Positions 36,106-45,312 of a stretch of DNA of 64,000 nucleotides are shown here, piece by piece. Every line of letters starts with the position of its first letter. Within the stretch, counting starts at the first letter, position 1. The notes beneath the pieces were generated by a model, which saw only the letters and a program-made list of their open reading frames with translations, ran no database searches and had not been told where the DNA came from. The DNA is from UBA1205 sp045534635 (GTDB taxonomy: Bacteria > Bacteroidota > Bacteroidia > Bacteroidales > WCHB1-69): positions 58,141 through 122,140 of the forward strand of contig JAZSKB010000005.1 in the NCBI GenBank assembly GCA_045534635.1. The letters are read 5' to 3'. A program made the translations under genes and the position numbers.

Positions 36106-38373
36106 CTATTTCTTTTTTAAATAATTATCAATAGCAGTAGCAGCAACTCTGCCTGCTCCCATTGCCATAATTACTGTAGCTGCTCCACTGACGGTGTCTC
36201 CACCAGCAAATATTCCCTCTTTGGTCGTTTTTGCTTCATTATCTACAACAATACAACCGTATTTGTCTATTTGCAAACCTGCTGTTGTTTCTCCTATCAA
36301 CGGATTTGGTGTTGAACCTATTGAAATAATTACCATATCAGCCAAAAGTTCTTTTTCAACACCCTTTATTGGTATTGGTTTTCTACGTCCAGAATTATCA
36401 ACCTCACCAAGTTGCATTTGTTGCAATCGAATAGATTTTACATTATATTGTTCATTACCAATAATTTCTATTGGGTCGCACAATAACATAAATTGAACAC
36501 CCTCTTCTTGTGCATGATGAACCTCTTCTACTCTTGCTGGCAATTCTTCCATAGAACGACGATAAACTATTGTCACATTGGCACCAAGACGAATAGCAGT
36601 TCGGGCTGCATCCATAGCAACATTACCTCCTCCAACTACAACAATATTTTTTCCCACATAATTAGGTGTTTTATATTCTTTATCAAAGGCTTTCATTAAA
36701 TTATTTCGTGTTAAAAATTCATTTGCCGAAACAACTCCATTAAAATTTTCACCTTTGATATTCATAAATTTTGGCAAACCAGCACCAGAGGCAACAAAAA
36801 CAGCAGAAAAATTTTCTTTTTTCATTAAATCTTCCAAAGTTATAGTCCTGCCTATCAAAATATTGGTTTCAATTTTTACACCTAATCGTTTAATACTTTG
36901 AATTTCAACATCAACAACTTTTTCTTTTGGTAATCTAAATTCTGGAATGCCATAACGTAATACACCTCCTGGCAAATGCAATGATTCAAAAATAGTAACA
37001 GGATAACCTTTTCTTGCTAAATCTGCTGCACAAGTCAATCCCGCAGGACCACTACCAACAATTGCAATTTTCTGCAATTTGTGCATCTTAATATTTGCAT
37101 TTTTTTCCAAATGTTGAAGAGCCCAATCAGCAACAAAACGTTCTAGTTTTCCAATTGCAATAGGGTCCCCTTTTTTTCCCATAACACATTGACCCTCACA
37201 TTGAATTTCTTGTGGACAAACTCTCCCACAAACAGCAGGCAACAACGAATTTTCCGCAATAATATTTGCCGCTTGCCGAAAATTTCCTATTGCTACCTGT
37301 GCAATAAATTGCGGTATTGCAACTTTTACAGGACAATTGCCTACACATTGTGGATTCTTACACTGCAAACATCGTTTTGCTTCTTCAATTGCCTCCTCTT
37401 CGGTATATCCGAGACAAACCTCCTCAAAGTTTTTAGCACGATACGACGGAGCTAATTCTCTAATCGGTATTCGTTTCATTCGCGAGGGTTGTTCCGATGT
37501 TACACCTCCTACATAACAAATGTGATTTTTTTCTTCTTGTTCTAAAAGAGTTCGTTTTTCCACATTTGCATACATCGCCTGACGAAACATTGCTTCTTCA
37601 AAATCAACTTCAAATGCATTGAATTCTGGTCCATCATAACAAGTAAATTTTGTTTTTCCTGCAATAGTTACCCGACAAGCACCACACATTCCTGTTCCAT
37701 CAACCATCAACGAATTGAGGCTTACTATGGTTGGAATATTATATTGTTTTGTCAATTTTGTTACATTTTTCATCATTATCATTGGACCAATAGCAATTAC
37801 TAAATCATAATGATATTTCTTTTGTTCAATTAAATCTTTGATAACATCTGTAACAAAACCATTTGTTCCACAAGAACCATCATCGGTAGCAATATAAACC
37901 TTAGAGGCTACTTGTTGCATTTTTTCCACATATATCAACGATTGTTTATTTTTTGCTCCAATAACAACATCTGTCTCAACTTGACGCTGATGTAAAAATT
38001 TCACTTGCGGATATACTGGAGCCGTCCCTACCCCTCCTGCAACAAATAAAATACGTTGTTTTTGAAGGTCTTCTATAGTATCTTGTACCAATTTAGATGG
38101 ACATCCCAAAGGTCCTAAAAAATCATGAAAAGCATCACCAACATTATATTGAGACATTTCTTTTGTAGAATCTCCAACAACTTGAAAAACAATTGTTACA
38201 CTTTTTTTTTCTAAATCGACATCACAAATAGTCAATGGAATACGCTCTCCTTTTTCATCTGTTTTGACTATTAAAAATTGCCCCGGCAACGCCGAATGAG
38301 CTAATCTTGGTGCCAAAATAGACATTTCAACAATGTTATCTGTAAGCCAACGTTTGGTTAAAATTGTGTACAT
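36106..38373 (-). CDS. Fused NfnAB-like ferredoxin:NADP oxidoreductase / GltD-like flavoprotein
   Basis: 755 aa from the ATG at 38373 (an upstream TTG is less likely). The N-terminal ~280 residues are an FNR/DHOD-B-like FAD/NAD domain with a 2Fe-2S motif (MCGACRVTIAG...FTCYDGPEF). The C-terminal ~470 residues are GltD-like: a bis-4Fe-4S region (CLQCKNPQCVGNCPV, CGRVCPQEIQCEGQC) and FAD/NADPH dinucleotide folds (GSGPAGLTCAADLA, GGGNVAMDAARTA). This is the fused form of NfnA and NfnB, often labelled dihydroorotate dehydrogenase B/glutamate synthase. Neither pyrD nor gltB is adjacent. Inferred role: balancing NADH, NADPH and ferredoxin in an anaerobe. Two -7 elements lie upstream. Confidence 0.85.
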   Translation of the reverse strand: MYTILTKRWLTDNIVEMSILAPRLAHSALPGQFLIVKTDEKGERIPLTICDVDLEKKSVTIVFQVVGDSTKEMSQYNVGDAFHDFLGPLGCPSKLVQDTIEDLQKQRILFVAGGVGTAPVYPQVKFLHQRQVETDVVIGAKNKQSLIYVEKMQQVASKVYIATDDGSCGTNGFVTDVIKDLIEQKKYHYDLVIAIGPMIMMKNVTKLTKQYNIPTIVSLNSLMVDGTGMCGACRVTIAGKTKFTCYDGPEFNAFEVDFEEAMFRQAMYANVEKRTLLEQEEKNHICYVGGVTSEQPSRMKRIPIRELAPSYRAKNFEEVCLGYTEEEAIEEAKRCLQCKNPQCVGNCPVKVAIPQFIAQVAIGNFRQAANIIAENSLLPAVCGRVCPQEIQCEGQCVMGKKGDPIAIGKLERFVADWALQHLEKNANIKMHKLQKIAIVGSGPAGLTCAADLARKGYPVTIFESLHLPGGVLRYGIPEFRLPKEKVVDVEIQSIKRLGVKIETNILIGRTITLEDLMKKENFSAVFVASGAGLPKFMNIKGENFNGVVSANEFLTRNNLMKAFDKEYKTPNYVGKNIVVVGGGNVAMDAARTAIRLGANVTIVYRRSMEELPARVEEVHHAQEEGVQFMLLCDPIEIIGNEQYNVKSIRLQQMQLGEVDNSGRRKPIPIKGVEKELLADMVIISIGSTPNPLIGETTAGLQIDKYGCIVVDNEAKTTKEGIFAGGDTVSGAATVIMAMGAGRVAATAIDNYLKKK

Positions 38374-38423
38374 TTTTATCAAGTGTTAAATTTACAAAAC
38401 TAATATAATATTCGATTCTGTTG

Positions 38424-38442
38424 CAAAGATACAACAAAGATA
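38424..38442 (-). promoter_or_regulatory. Tandem -7 promoter elements of the Nfn-like gene
   Basis: Two minus-strand TATCTTTG copies, at 38424-38431 and 38435-38442, upstream of the ATG at 38373. Confidence 0.55.
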
Positions 38443-38548
38443 TTAAAATATACATTAATATATAAAGAATTATATTAAATAATCAATTCCTCTTTGAATT
38501 TTCATTCAAAAAATCACTAATTATTAAACAATTTGTATCAAAATTGTG

Positions 38549-39310
38549 TTAGGTATCTTGCTCGACCTCTTCTTTCAACAATATTTTTCTATCATTTTCA
38601 CAATGAAATGCCATTTTAATTTCTGCAAAAGAAGGTTGTTCTATTTGGATATAACAATATGTTGAAGCAATTTGATTAGTATAATGAGAATCAGAACTTT
38701 GTATAAAAGTTTTATTTTTCAAATATCTATTACGCAACAAAAAATCTCGTTTGGTCGCCCGACTTGATAATTCTACTCCATCAACATCTAAATCAAAAGG
38801 AATAAATCCCAATTGAGAAGGGATACTATTTTTCAATTTGTCAATATGGGCAGGGACAAACAATCCTGATAATGAATGAACTTTTTGTAATATTTGTTCT
38901 ATATTTTGATTGATAGCAGATGGAAGAAATCTCGGTTCTTCGTAAATAATATTTCCCTGTTCATCTATTTGCACTTGATAACCAAATTTATCAACATCAT
39001 TTTGAATATCAGGCAAATACTTTTGTAGATAATCTTCAAAATCATCTAATTGTTCTTCTGTATCAAAAAAAGCGAGACAATGAGCCTCTTCTTTTGAAGT
39101 AACTTCTGCTCCCATTAAAACAAAAATCCCTTCTTGTTCTGCGTAATAACGTGCTAATTTACAGTGTTTTGTTGTGTTATGGTCAGTAATTCCAATAATA
39201 TCTAACCCTCGTTCTTTTGCAATACGAACAATTTCATCAGGACTCATATCCAAATCTCCACAAGGAGATAAAACTGTATGAGTATGTAAATCAGCACGAA
39301 AAAGTCTCAT
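38549..39310 (-). CDS. PHP-domain phosphoesterase of the hydrogenase-sensor operon
   Basis: 253 aa. PHP metal motifs: DLHTHTVLSPCG (H9, H11), GITDHNTT (~42), AEVTS, and SSDSHYTN near 215. A predicted metal-dependent phosphoesterase of the PolX/TrpH group. It overlaps the DRTGG gene upstream by one base and is the last gene of the five-gene cassette. This PHP gene is a regular neighbour of HydS-like genes in anaerobes; its substrate is unknown. Confidence 0.8.
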   Translation of the reverse strand: MRLFRADLHTHTVLSPCGDLDMSPDEIVRIAKERGLDIIGITDHNTTKHCKLARYYAEQEGIFVLMGAEVTSKEEAHCLAFFDTEEQLDDFEDYLQKYLPDIQNDVDKFGYQVQIDEQGNIIYEEPRFLPSAINQNIEQILQKVHSLSGLFVPAHIDKLKNSIPSQLGFIPFDLDVDGVELSSRATKRDFLLRNRYLKNKTFIQSSDSHYTNQIASTYCYIQIEQPSFAEIKMAFHCENDRKILLKEEVEQDT

Positions 39311-39642
39311 TAGTGAATCAGATTATAAATCATTGCCGATAATTCAAACTCATCTTCATCGGTACCAAGAATAGGAATATTTTCTTCATTACTTTGATTT
39401 ATTGTATCTTCTTCTGGTTTATATCCTTTAACCAAAACTATTGCAGCCAATTCTTTCAAAGAAGCAATAGCCATAATATTTTTGTGTGTTTGTAAGGTTA
39501 TCCAGATATGGTCTGCTTCGGCGTTACCCATAACATCGCTCAACAAATCGCCAGTATAACCACCAACAATCTCTTTATCCAATCCTTTTTCTCCACAAAA
39601 AACTTTCAAATTCAATTTTTCTGCCAATTCTCTGACTGTCAT
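39310..39642 (-). CDS. DRTGG-domain protein (second in cassette)
   Basis: 110 aa consisting of one DRTGG domain (ELAEKLNLKVFCGEKGLDKEI, GGYTGDLLSDVMGNA). The DRTGG fold is thought to bind a ligand and occurs next to CBS domains and in phosphotransacetylases. Starts 19 bases after the HydS-like gene and overlaps the PHP gene by one base. Confidence 0.8.
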   Translation of the reverse strand: MTVRELAEKLNLKVFCGEKGLDKEIVGGYTGDLLSDVMGNAEADHIWITLQTHKNIMAIASLKELAAIVLVKGYKPEEDTINQSNEENIPILGTDEDEFELSAMIYNLIH

Positions 39643-39661
39643 ATTATTATTATTTTATCGA

Positions 39662-41050
39662 TTATTCATCTATTTTTATTTCTGTTTTCAATTCTTGCAA
39701 CAAATTCTTATCTAATTTACCTCCACCCCACGTTTTTTTCATCAGTTGGATAGCATCATCTAATTCTAATTTATCATTTTGTTGCAAAATTTTCTGTACA
39801 AAAATACAATGTCTAATATCTGTTTCTCTTTGAACAATATCTTCTGCAAAATACTGACAAGAAGGAGCACCACAAATACCACAATCTACTTGAGGCAACA
39901 TGGTATTAATTTCATTGATTCGTTTCATTTTTTTCATTGCCTCTGCCATATTATCATCTAATTTTATTATCGAACGTGGTTGTATTTTGCCTTCTATAAG
40001 ACAATTTTGTTCTATATATTCAGAATAATTATTAATATCTTCTGCAACATCTTCAACTATCTTACTTCTTGCTCTTTTGTTTGCTCTTTCTGTGGTAAGA
40101 AATTTATTACCAGCACACAAAACACCACCAGCACAACTTTGATAACAAGCTCTCAATTCCAAAAAGTCTATATCTTCTATATCTTCGTTTTCTATTTTTT
40201 CTAAAAATTCAATTACATTGTTTATTTGGTCGATAGCCATTTTGTTGGAAGAATCTACAACACGTACCTCGCCAGTTGTAAGCGACCAATACAAAGAACG
40301 CTTTGACATTGGGACAAAATTTTCACAATCTGTGTCTTGAAGTATTCCTTTTTGTTTTATTTCTCGATAAACTTTGTTGTAAAGATAATTCATATTAATC
40401 ACCCCATTAAACAAAGATTCTTCTTCAATAACAGAACTTTTTATACCAGCAATTTTTGCAGCACAAGGTGTTACATAAAAAATTCCCACCTCTGACAATG
40501 GAATATTTTGTTCTTCCATTTTTTTACGGATATACATTGCAGTAATGTCCATTGGTGGTTTTATCAGCATAATATTATCCACCAATGTTGGAAATCTTAC
40601 TTGAATAAGACGAACGATTGCAGGACAAAAAGAAGAAATTATAGGCTTGTTTGGATGATTATTTATATAATCATTGTAAGGTTTAACTAAACAATCTACT
40701 GTATTTTCTGTTTCAAAAACATGAGTAAATCCTATAGAAATTAATGCATTATAAATTTGAGAATAAGTTATTTTATCAGGGAATTGGGCAGCAAATACCG
40801 CTGGCATCAAAGCGACACGATATTTATAATTGTATATCTTTTCAAAATCATCTTGACGAACGCTAATTGCCCCGTATGGACAAGTTTTGTAACACTCACC
40901 ACAATCTATACATCTATCAGGATTGAGATGAGCCTTTCCTTCTATCACTCTAATTGCTCCTGTTGGGCATTTCATCATACAATGAGAACACCCCATACAT
41001 AGGTCTTGTCTAAACTCTAACGCATGATAAAACGATTCTCTATTATCCAT
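39662..41050 (-). CDS. HydS-like [FeFe]-hydrogenase-related iron-sulfur sensor
   Basis: 462 aa. Two N-terminal 4Fe-4S ferredoxin motifs (C18MGCSHCMMKC28 and C47IDCGECYKTC57), then a hydrogenase-like H domain with altered cluster motifs: L1 is SSFCP rather than TSCCP, L2 is TPCAAK, and L3 is RACYQSCAGGVLC. A C-terminal CGICGAPSCQYFAED iron-sulfur motif ends the protein. The altered L1 and the company of DRTGG, HATPase and PHP genes mark a sensory, group C/D-type protein rather than a catalytic hydrogenase. Catalytic HydABC and the maturases are not in this window. Role inferred: senses H2 or redox state and passes it through the adjacent HATPase. Confidence 0.85.
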   Translation of the reverse strand: MDNRESFYHALEFRQDLCMGCSHCMMKCPTGAIRVIEGKAHLNPDRCIDCGECYKTCPYGAISVRQDDFEKIYNYKYRVALMPAVFAAQFPDKITYSQIYNALISIGFTHVFETENTVDCLVKPYNDYINNHPNKPIISSFCPAIVRLIQVRFPTLVDNIMLIKPPMDITAMYIRKKMEEQNIPLSEVGIFYVTPCAAKIAGIKSSVIEEESLFNGVINMNYLYNKVYREIKQKGILQDTDCENFVPMSKRSLYWSLTTGEVRVVDSSNKMAIDQINNVIEFLEKIENEDIEDIDFLELRACYQSCAGGVLCAGNKFLTTERANKRARSKIVEDVAEDINNYSEYIEQNCLIEGKIQPRSIIKLDDNMAEAMKKMKRINEINTMLPQVDCGICGAPSCQYFAEDIVQRETDIRHCIFVQKILQQNDKLELDDAIQLMKKTWGGGKLDKNLLQELKTEIKIDE

Positions 41051-41055
41051 AATAT

Positions 41056-41472
41056 CTATTGGAGTTTGTTATAAATTTCTACTATTGTTCCTTTTCCGAC
41101 AACACTTGAAATACTCATTCTATCGGAATTATTTTTTATATTTGGTAGCCCCATACCAGCACCAAAACCCATTTCTCGTACTGAAACAGAAGCGGTAGAA
41201 TATCCTACTTCCATAGCTTTATCTATATCTGGAATGCCAGGACCTTGGTCTTCTAAACGAATTGATATAGAATCTTCATCTATATCAACATAGATAATTC
41301 CTCCATAAGCATGAGCCACCATATTAACTTCTGCTTCATATAGTGCAACTACCGTTCGTTTGATAATCCCCGCATCTACATTCAATTGTTTGAGTGTTCT
41401 TTTTACAGCACTCGATGTAGAACCTGCATTGAGAAAATCTCCCGCTTGAACTTCATACTCAAAATGCATCAT
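41056..41472 (-). CDS. Anti-sigma-factor-type HATPase (serine kinase) of the sensor cassette
   Basis: 138 aa single-domain GHKL ATPase: N-box LYEAEVNMVAHAYGG, G1 DQGPGIPDI, G2 GFGAGMGLPNIKN. Similar to RsbW/SpoIIAB but free-standing. It lies between a DRTGG gene and the HydS-like gene with gaps of 20 and 5 bases. Likely to convert the sensor state into phosphorylation of a target; no anti-anti-sigma partner is seen here. Confidence 0.8.
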   Translation of the reverse strand: MMHFEYEVQAGDFLNAGSTSSAVKRTLKQLNVDAGIIKRTVVALYEAEVNMVAHAYGGIIYVDIDEDSISIRLEDQGPGIPDIDKAMEVGYSTASVSVREMGFGAGMGLPNIKNNSDRMSISSVVGKGTIVEIYNKLQ

Positions 41473-41492
41473 ATTATTTTTTTATAAATATA

Positions 41493-41840
41493 CTAATAAA
41501 GTGGTTTTATTCCTGCATTAAACATTAATGCAGATGTATAAAATGCGGAATGATTTGTTTCTATCAGAATAGTATCGTTTTCTTCTGCCAAATCTATCAT
41601 TTCTTGGGTCGCTTTTTTACCTCTAACCAAAATTACCATATTAATATTAGACATTTCTACTGTACGTATCGTTTGAAGATTGGCTAAACCGGTAACAAGT
41701 ATTAAAGAATCCGTATCGTCCAATGTAAGCACATCGCTCATCAAATCGGAAGTGAATGCCTTAGCAACATCATAAATTGAACTATCCCCTTTGGTTACAA
41801 CTTTTCCTTCTATCAGTTTTGTTAATTCCTCTATTTTCAT
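41493..41840 (-). CDS. DRTGG-domain protein (first in cassette)
   Basis: 115 aa, one DRTGG domain (AKAFTSDLMSDVLTLDD). First gene of the five-gene cassette, and the paralogue of the downstream DRTGG gene. A TATTTTTG promoter element lies at 41875-41882. Confidence 0.8.
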   Translation of the reverse strand: MKIEELTKLIEGKVVTKGDSSIYDVAKAFTSDLMSDVLTLDDTDSLILVTGLANLQTIRTVEMSNINMVILVRGKKATQEMIDLAEENDTILIETNHSAFYTSALMFNAGIKPLY

Positions 41841-41874
41841 TGTCTTAATAAAAAATTGTCTTAAAAAATATCTG

Positions 41875-41882
41875 CAAAAATA
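41875..41882 (-). promoter_or_regulatory. -7 promoter element of the HydS cassette
   Basis: Minus-strand TATTTTTG, 34 bases upstream of the ATG at 41840. Confidence 0.5.
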
Positions 41883-41914
41883 CTAATTTATTTTTAAATA
41901 TTTACTTTTATAAT

Positions 41915-43123
41915 TTATTTTTTTTGAAAATTTTGTAAAATATTCAACGATAAACAACACATTAATGCGGGAGCTATCGCTAATATTTTTTCTTCAATAT
42001 CGAATGTTGAAGTATGTAAAGTGCGATTTATATTTTCGCTCCCTGTTCCCAAACGAAAGAAAATCGCAGGCATTAAATGCGAATAATAAGCAAAATCATC
42101 GGCTGTTGTCCTATAATTTAAATCAACAACAGAATTTTCTCCCCAAAAATCTTTTATAAACTTTTTACAATAGGCTACCAATTCGGGGTTATTGTACAAT
42201 ACTGGATAACCATTTTTTATCGTTAATATTGCTTTTCCTCCTCGTTGTGAAGCAATTTCGTCACAAATTTGTTCTATTTTTGTTTTTGCTTGAGAACGCC
42301 ATTGTTCGTCAAACGTTCGAAGCGTGCCAGATAATTCTACTTGTTGAGGTACAATATTTGTTTGTCCTTCTCCAATAATTCTTCCAAATGTTAACACCGA
42401 TGGTAAATTTTCAGAAGCATTTTTCTTACAAAAATTTTCTAATTCTACTAAAATCTGAGCGGCTATTTGCAACGGATTTATAAATGTTTGTGGCATCGCT
42501 GCATGACCACCTTTTCCTATCACCGTCAAATAAAGTTCATCGGTTGATGCCATATAATTTTCTGCCTTTAGACCTATTTGCCCAACTTGTAATTCGGGCG
42601 AAACATGACAGCCAATAATAGCATTTACCTTTTGTTTTTCAAATAAATTTGTTTTTATCAAACGAATTGCACCTCCTGGATACTTTTCTTCTGATGGTTG
42701 AAAAATACACATTATTGTTCCAGAAAATTCATTTTTGATACTATGCAATATTTTAATAGTTGCCAATAAATTTGCAGTATGAACATCATGTCCACAAGCA
42801 TGCATAACTCCATTATTTTTAGATTTATAACACACTTCATTTTGTTCAATTATTGGCAAAGCATCTATATCTGCTCGTATTGCAATACATTTATCATCAA
42901 CAAATTTGTTACCTCTAACATACGCAACAACCGCAGTATTATTCAACAAACATTCGTATTCTACATTGATAGATTGTAATTCTTTACAAATATAATCAAC
43001 AGTTTTGTATTCTTGTTCAGACAATTCTGGCCATTGGTGCAAATAGCGACGCATTCGTAAGGTATCCTGAAAATTATCTTCACTCAGTTGTTTTACACGG
43101 ACTTGTATATTATCATTTTCCAT
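41915..43123 (-). CDS. M20D amidohydrolase (N-acyl-amino-acid hydrolase family)
   Basis: 402 aa from the ATG at 43123 (a TTG two codons upstream is also open). Metal motifs HACGHDVHT (~97-105), FQPSEEKYPGGA (catalytic Glu) and the C-terminal LHTST. Family members remove acyl groups from amino acids (hippurate, IAA-amino acids, N-acetyl amino acids). Cytoplasmic, single gene with a TATCTTTG element at 43143-43150. The exact substrate cannot be read. Confidence 0.85.
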   Translation of the reverse strand: MENDNIQVRVKQLSEDNFQDTLRMRRYLHQWPELSEQEYKTVDYICKELQSINVEYECLLNNTAVVAYVRGNKFVDDKCIAIRADIDALPIIEQNEVCYKSKNNGVMHACGHDVHTANLLATIKILHSIKNEFSGTIMCIFQPSEEKYPGGAIRLIKTNLFEKQKVNAIIGCHVSPELQVGQIGLKAENYMASTDELYLTVIGKGGHAAMPQTFINPLQIAAQILVELENFCKKNASENLPSVLTFGRIIGEGQTNIVPQQVELSGTLRTFDEQWRSQAKTKIEQICDEIASQRGGKAILTIKNGYPVLYNNPELVAYCKKFIKDFWGENSVVDLNYRTTADDFAYYSHLMPAIFFRLGTGSENINRTLHTSTFDIEEKILAIAPALMCCLSLNILQNFQKK

Positions 43124-43142
43124 TTTCAAAAAAATTGAGAGG

Positions 43143-43150
43143 CAAAGATA
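43143..43150 (-). promoter_or_regulatory. -7 promoter element of the M20 gene
   Basis: Minus-strand TATCTTTG, 19 bases upstream of the ATG at 43123. Confidence 0.55.
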
Positions 43151-43249
43151 ACATTTTTTTTGACACTATTTATCATTTATTACAAATATTAATACTGAAA
43201 GAATTATCAACAAAATTAAAATTAATTTTATTTGTATCTAAAAATATTA

Positions 43250-43257
43250 TATCTTTG
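43250..43257 (+). promoter_or_regulatory. -7 promoter element of the FKBP operon
   Basis: TATCTTTG followed by CA, 23 bases upstream of the ATG at 43281. Confidence 0.6.
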
Positions 43258-43280
43258 CAAATAAAATAATAAATAAAGAT

Positions 43281-43880
43281 ATGACATCAGAAGAAAAAAA
43301 ATCCTATGCTTTAGGAATTGCAGTTGGCTCAAATTATGCCAAAATGGGAATCACCCTTAATATAGATAGTTTTTCAAAAGGATTTGCTTGTGCTTTTCAC
43401 GGACAAAAACCAGAAATGACAATGGAGGAAGTGCAAGAGGCTCTCAACAATCTTCAAACTGAAATTGAGAACCAAGGCAAAGCAGAAATTGAAAAAGAAA
43501 AAGAAATTGGACGTAAATTTTTAGAGGAAAATAAGAAAAAAGTTGGTGTAAAAGAAACTGCCAGCGGACTACAATACAAAGTTATCACCGAAAGCATTGG
43601 CAAAAAGCCAACTGCTACAGACACCGTTGAAGTGCATTATCATGGTACTTTATTAGATGGCACCGTTTTCGATTCTTCTGTATTAAGAGGTCAAACCATA
43701 GAATTTCCTTTAAATCAAGTAATTGCTGGTTGGACTGAAGGATTACAACTTATGAGTGAGGGTTCTAAATTTGAATTTTATATTCCTTCTCATCTTGCCT
43801 ATGGCGACAGAGGTGCTGGCGAAGCAATAAAAGGTGGTGCAACATTGATATTCCAAGTTGAATTGTTTAAGGTAAAATAA
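43281..43880 (+). CDS. FKBP-type peptidyl-prolyl isomerase (Mip/FkpA type)
   Basis: 199 aa. N-terminal helical dimerisation region (1-90), then an FKBP domain with VEVHYHGTLLDGTVFDSS, GWTEGLQLMSEGSKFEFYIPSHLAYGDRG and the terminal LIFQVELFKV. Unlike FkpA/Mip it has no signal peptide, so it probably acts in the cytoplasm. First gene of a five-gene operon; the kinase-RapZ gene follows 4 bases after its stop. Confidence 0.9.
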   Translation: MTSEEKKSYALGIAVGSNYAKMGITLNIDSFSKGFACAFHGQKPEMTMEEVQEALNNLQTEIENQGKAEIEKEKEIGRKFLEENKKKVGVKETASGLQYKVITESIGKKPTATDTVEVHYHGTLLDGTVFDSSVLRGQTIEFPLNQVIAGWTEGLQLMSEGSKFEFYIPSHLAYGDRGAGEAIKGGATLIFQVELFKVK

Positions 43881-43884
43881 AAAT

Positions 43885-45312
43885 ATGGAAAACGCCGAAT
43901 CGCTAATCAGGAAGTTGTTTACCGATACTTTCAATTGTTCAATTGACAATATGCAACTTTTGAAAGCATCTGGGTCTAATAGAAAATACTATCGTATCAC
44001 TTACGGCAATCAAACTATAATTGGTGCTCACAACGATGATAGAAAAGAAAATGAAGCATTTTTAGGATTTACACAACATTTCCTCTCAAAAGGATTTGCC
44101 GTTCCTGAAATTTATGCAGAAGATTTAAACAACAACGTTTACCTCATTAGCGACCTCGGCGATACCACTTTATATGATTTTCTAAGTCAACAACGTAATG
44201 GAATGCTTGAATTTTCTTCCGATTTGCTTCATTATTACCAACAAGCATTAAACGGACTTCTTGAAATTCAACTTTCTGGCGGTCAAGGATTAAACTTCGA
44301 TTTATGTTATCCTCGTTCCGCTTTTGATGAACAATCTATTCAATGGGATTTAAATTATTTTAAGTATTATTTCCTTAAATTAGCAAAAATTCCTTTCAAT
44401 GAACAATTGTTGGAAAACGATTTTAATACATTGACACAATATCTTTTACAAGCCGATTCCTCCTACTTTTTATATCGTGATTTTCAATCTCGAAACATAA
44501 TGATACGCGACAAAAAAGTATATTTCATTGATTATCAAGGAGGAAGAAAAGGAGCATTGCAATATGATGTTGCCTCATTGCTTTACGATGGCAAGGCGGG
44601 CATTCCTCAAGTTGTCAGAGAATCTTTGTTAAATTATTACATCGAACATCTTGCACAGAAAAAGCCTCAATTAGCCCAAAATTTCAGAGAATATTATTAT
44701 GCTTTTGTCTTTGTGCGTATTATGCAAGCAATGGGTTCTTACGGTTTTAGAGGATTTTACGAAAAAAAGACTCATTTTCTTCAAAGTATTCCTTATGCAT
44801 TAAATAATCTTAAATGGTTAATTGACAACGTTAAATTACCTATTGAAATTCCTACCTTATGGAAAATATTTGCTTCACTTATAGATGCTCCATCTTTGAA
44901 ACAATTTTCCCAATCAAAACTCAATGTAAGTATTCAGAGTTTTGCTTTTCATCATCAACACCCTATAGATAAGAGTGGTAATGGTGGAGGTTTTATTTTC
45001 GATTGTCGATGTTTACCAAATCCAGGAAGATACGATGAATACAAAAAATGTAACGGTAACGACCAAAATGTTATTGATTTTTTGGAAGAAAAGCCGCAAA
45101 TTGCAGTTTATTTTGAACATGTAAAAGCAATTGTTGACATGGCAATAAAAAACTATATGGAACGTTCTTTCAGCAATTTATCTATTAGTTTTGGTTGCAC
45201 TGGAGGTCAACATCGTTCTGTATATTTTGCAAACAAACTTGCTGAATACTTACAAAAATACGATATTCATATTCAAGTAAAACATTTAATGGAAGACCAA
45301 TGGGAAAAATAA
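43885..45312 (+). CDS. Aminoglycoside-phosphotransferase-like kinase fused to a RapZ C-terminal domain
   Basis: 475 aa. Residues ~1-320 are an APH/choline-kinase-like fold related to cell-wall sugar kinases (AmgK): NRKYYRI near 28, catalytic loop YRDFQSRNIM (~197) and metal motif FIDYQGGRKG (~213). Residues ~345-475 match the C-terminal domain of RapZ: FIFDCRCLPNPGRYDEYK and SFGCTGGQHRSVYFANKLA. In enterobacteria this domain binds glucosamine-6-phosphate and controls GlmS synthesis; the N-terminal P-loop domain of RapZ is absent here. The fusion suggests a sugar kinase regulated by, or acting on, amino sugars for peptidoglycan. It overlaps the next gene by 13 bases. Confidence 0.85.
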   Translation: MENAESLIRKLFTDTFNCSIDNMQLLKASGSNRKYYRITYGNQTIIGAHNDDRKENEAFLGFTQHFLSKGFAVPEIYAEDLNNNVYLISDLGDTTLYDFLSQQRNGMLEFSSDLLHYYQQALNGLLEIQLSGGQGLNFDLCYPRSAFDEQSIQWDLNYFKYYFLKLAKIPFNEQLLENDFNTLTQYLLQADSSYFLYRDFQSRNIMIRDKKVYFIDYQGGRKGALQYDVASLLYDGKAGIPQVVRESLLNYYIEHLAQKKPQLAQNFREYYYAFVFVRIMQAMGSYGFRGFYEKKTHFLQSIPYALNNLKWLIDNVKLPIEIPTLWKIFASLIDAPSLKQFSQSKLNVSIQSFAFHHQHPIDKSGNGGGFIFDCRCLPNPGRYDEYKKCNGNDQNVIDFLEEKPQIAVYFEHVKAIVDMAIKNYMERSFSNLSISFGCTGGQHRSVYFANKLAEYLQKYDIHIQVKHLMEDQWEK

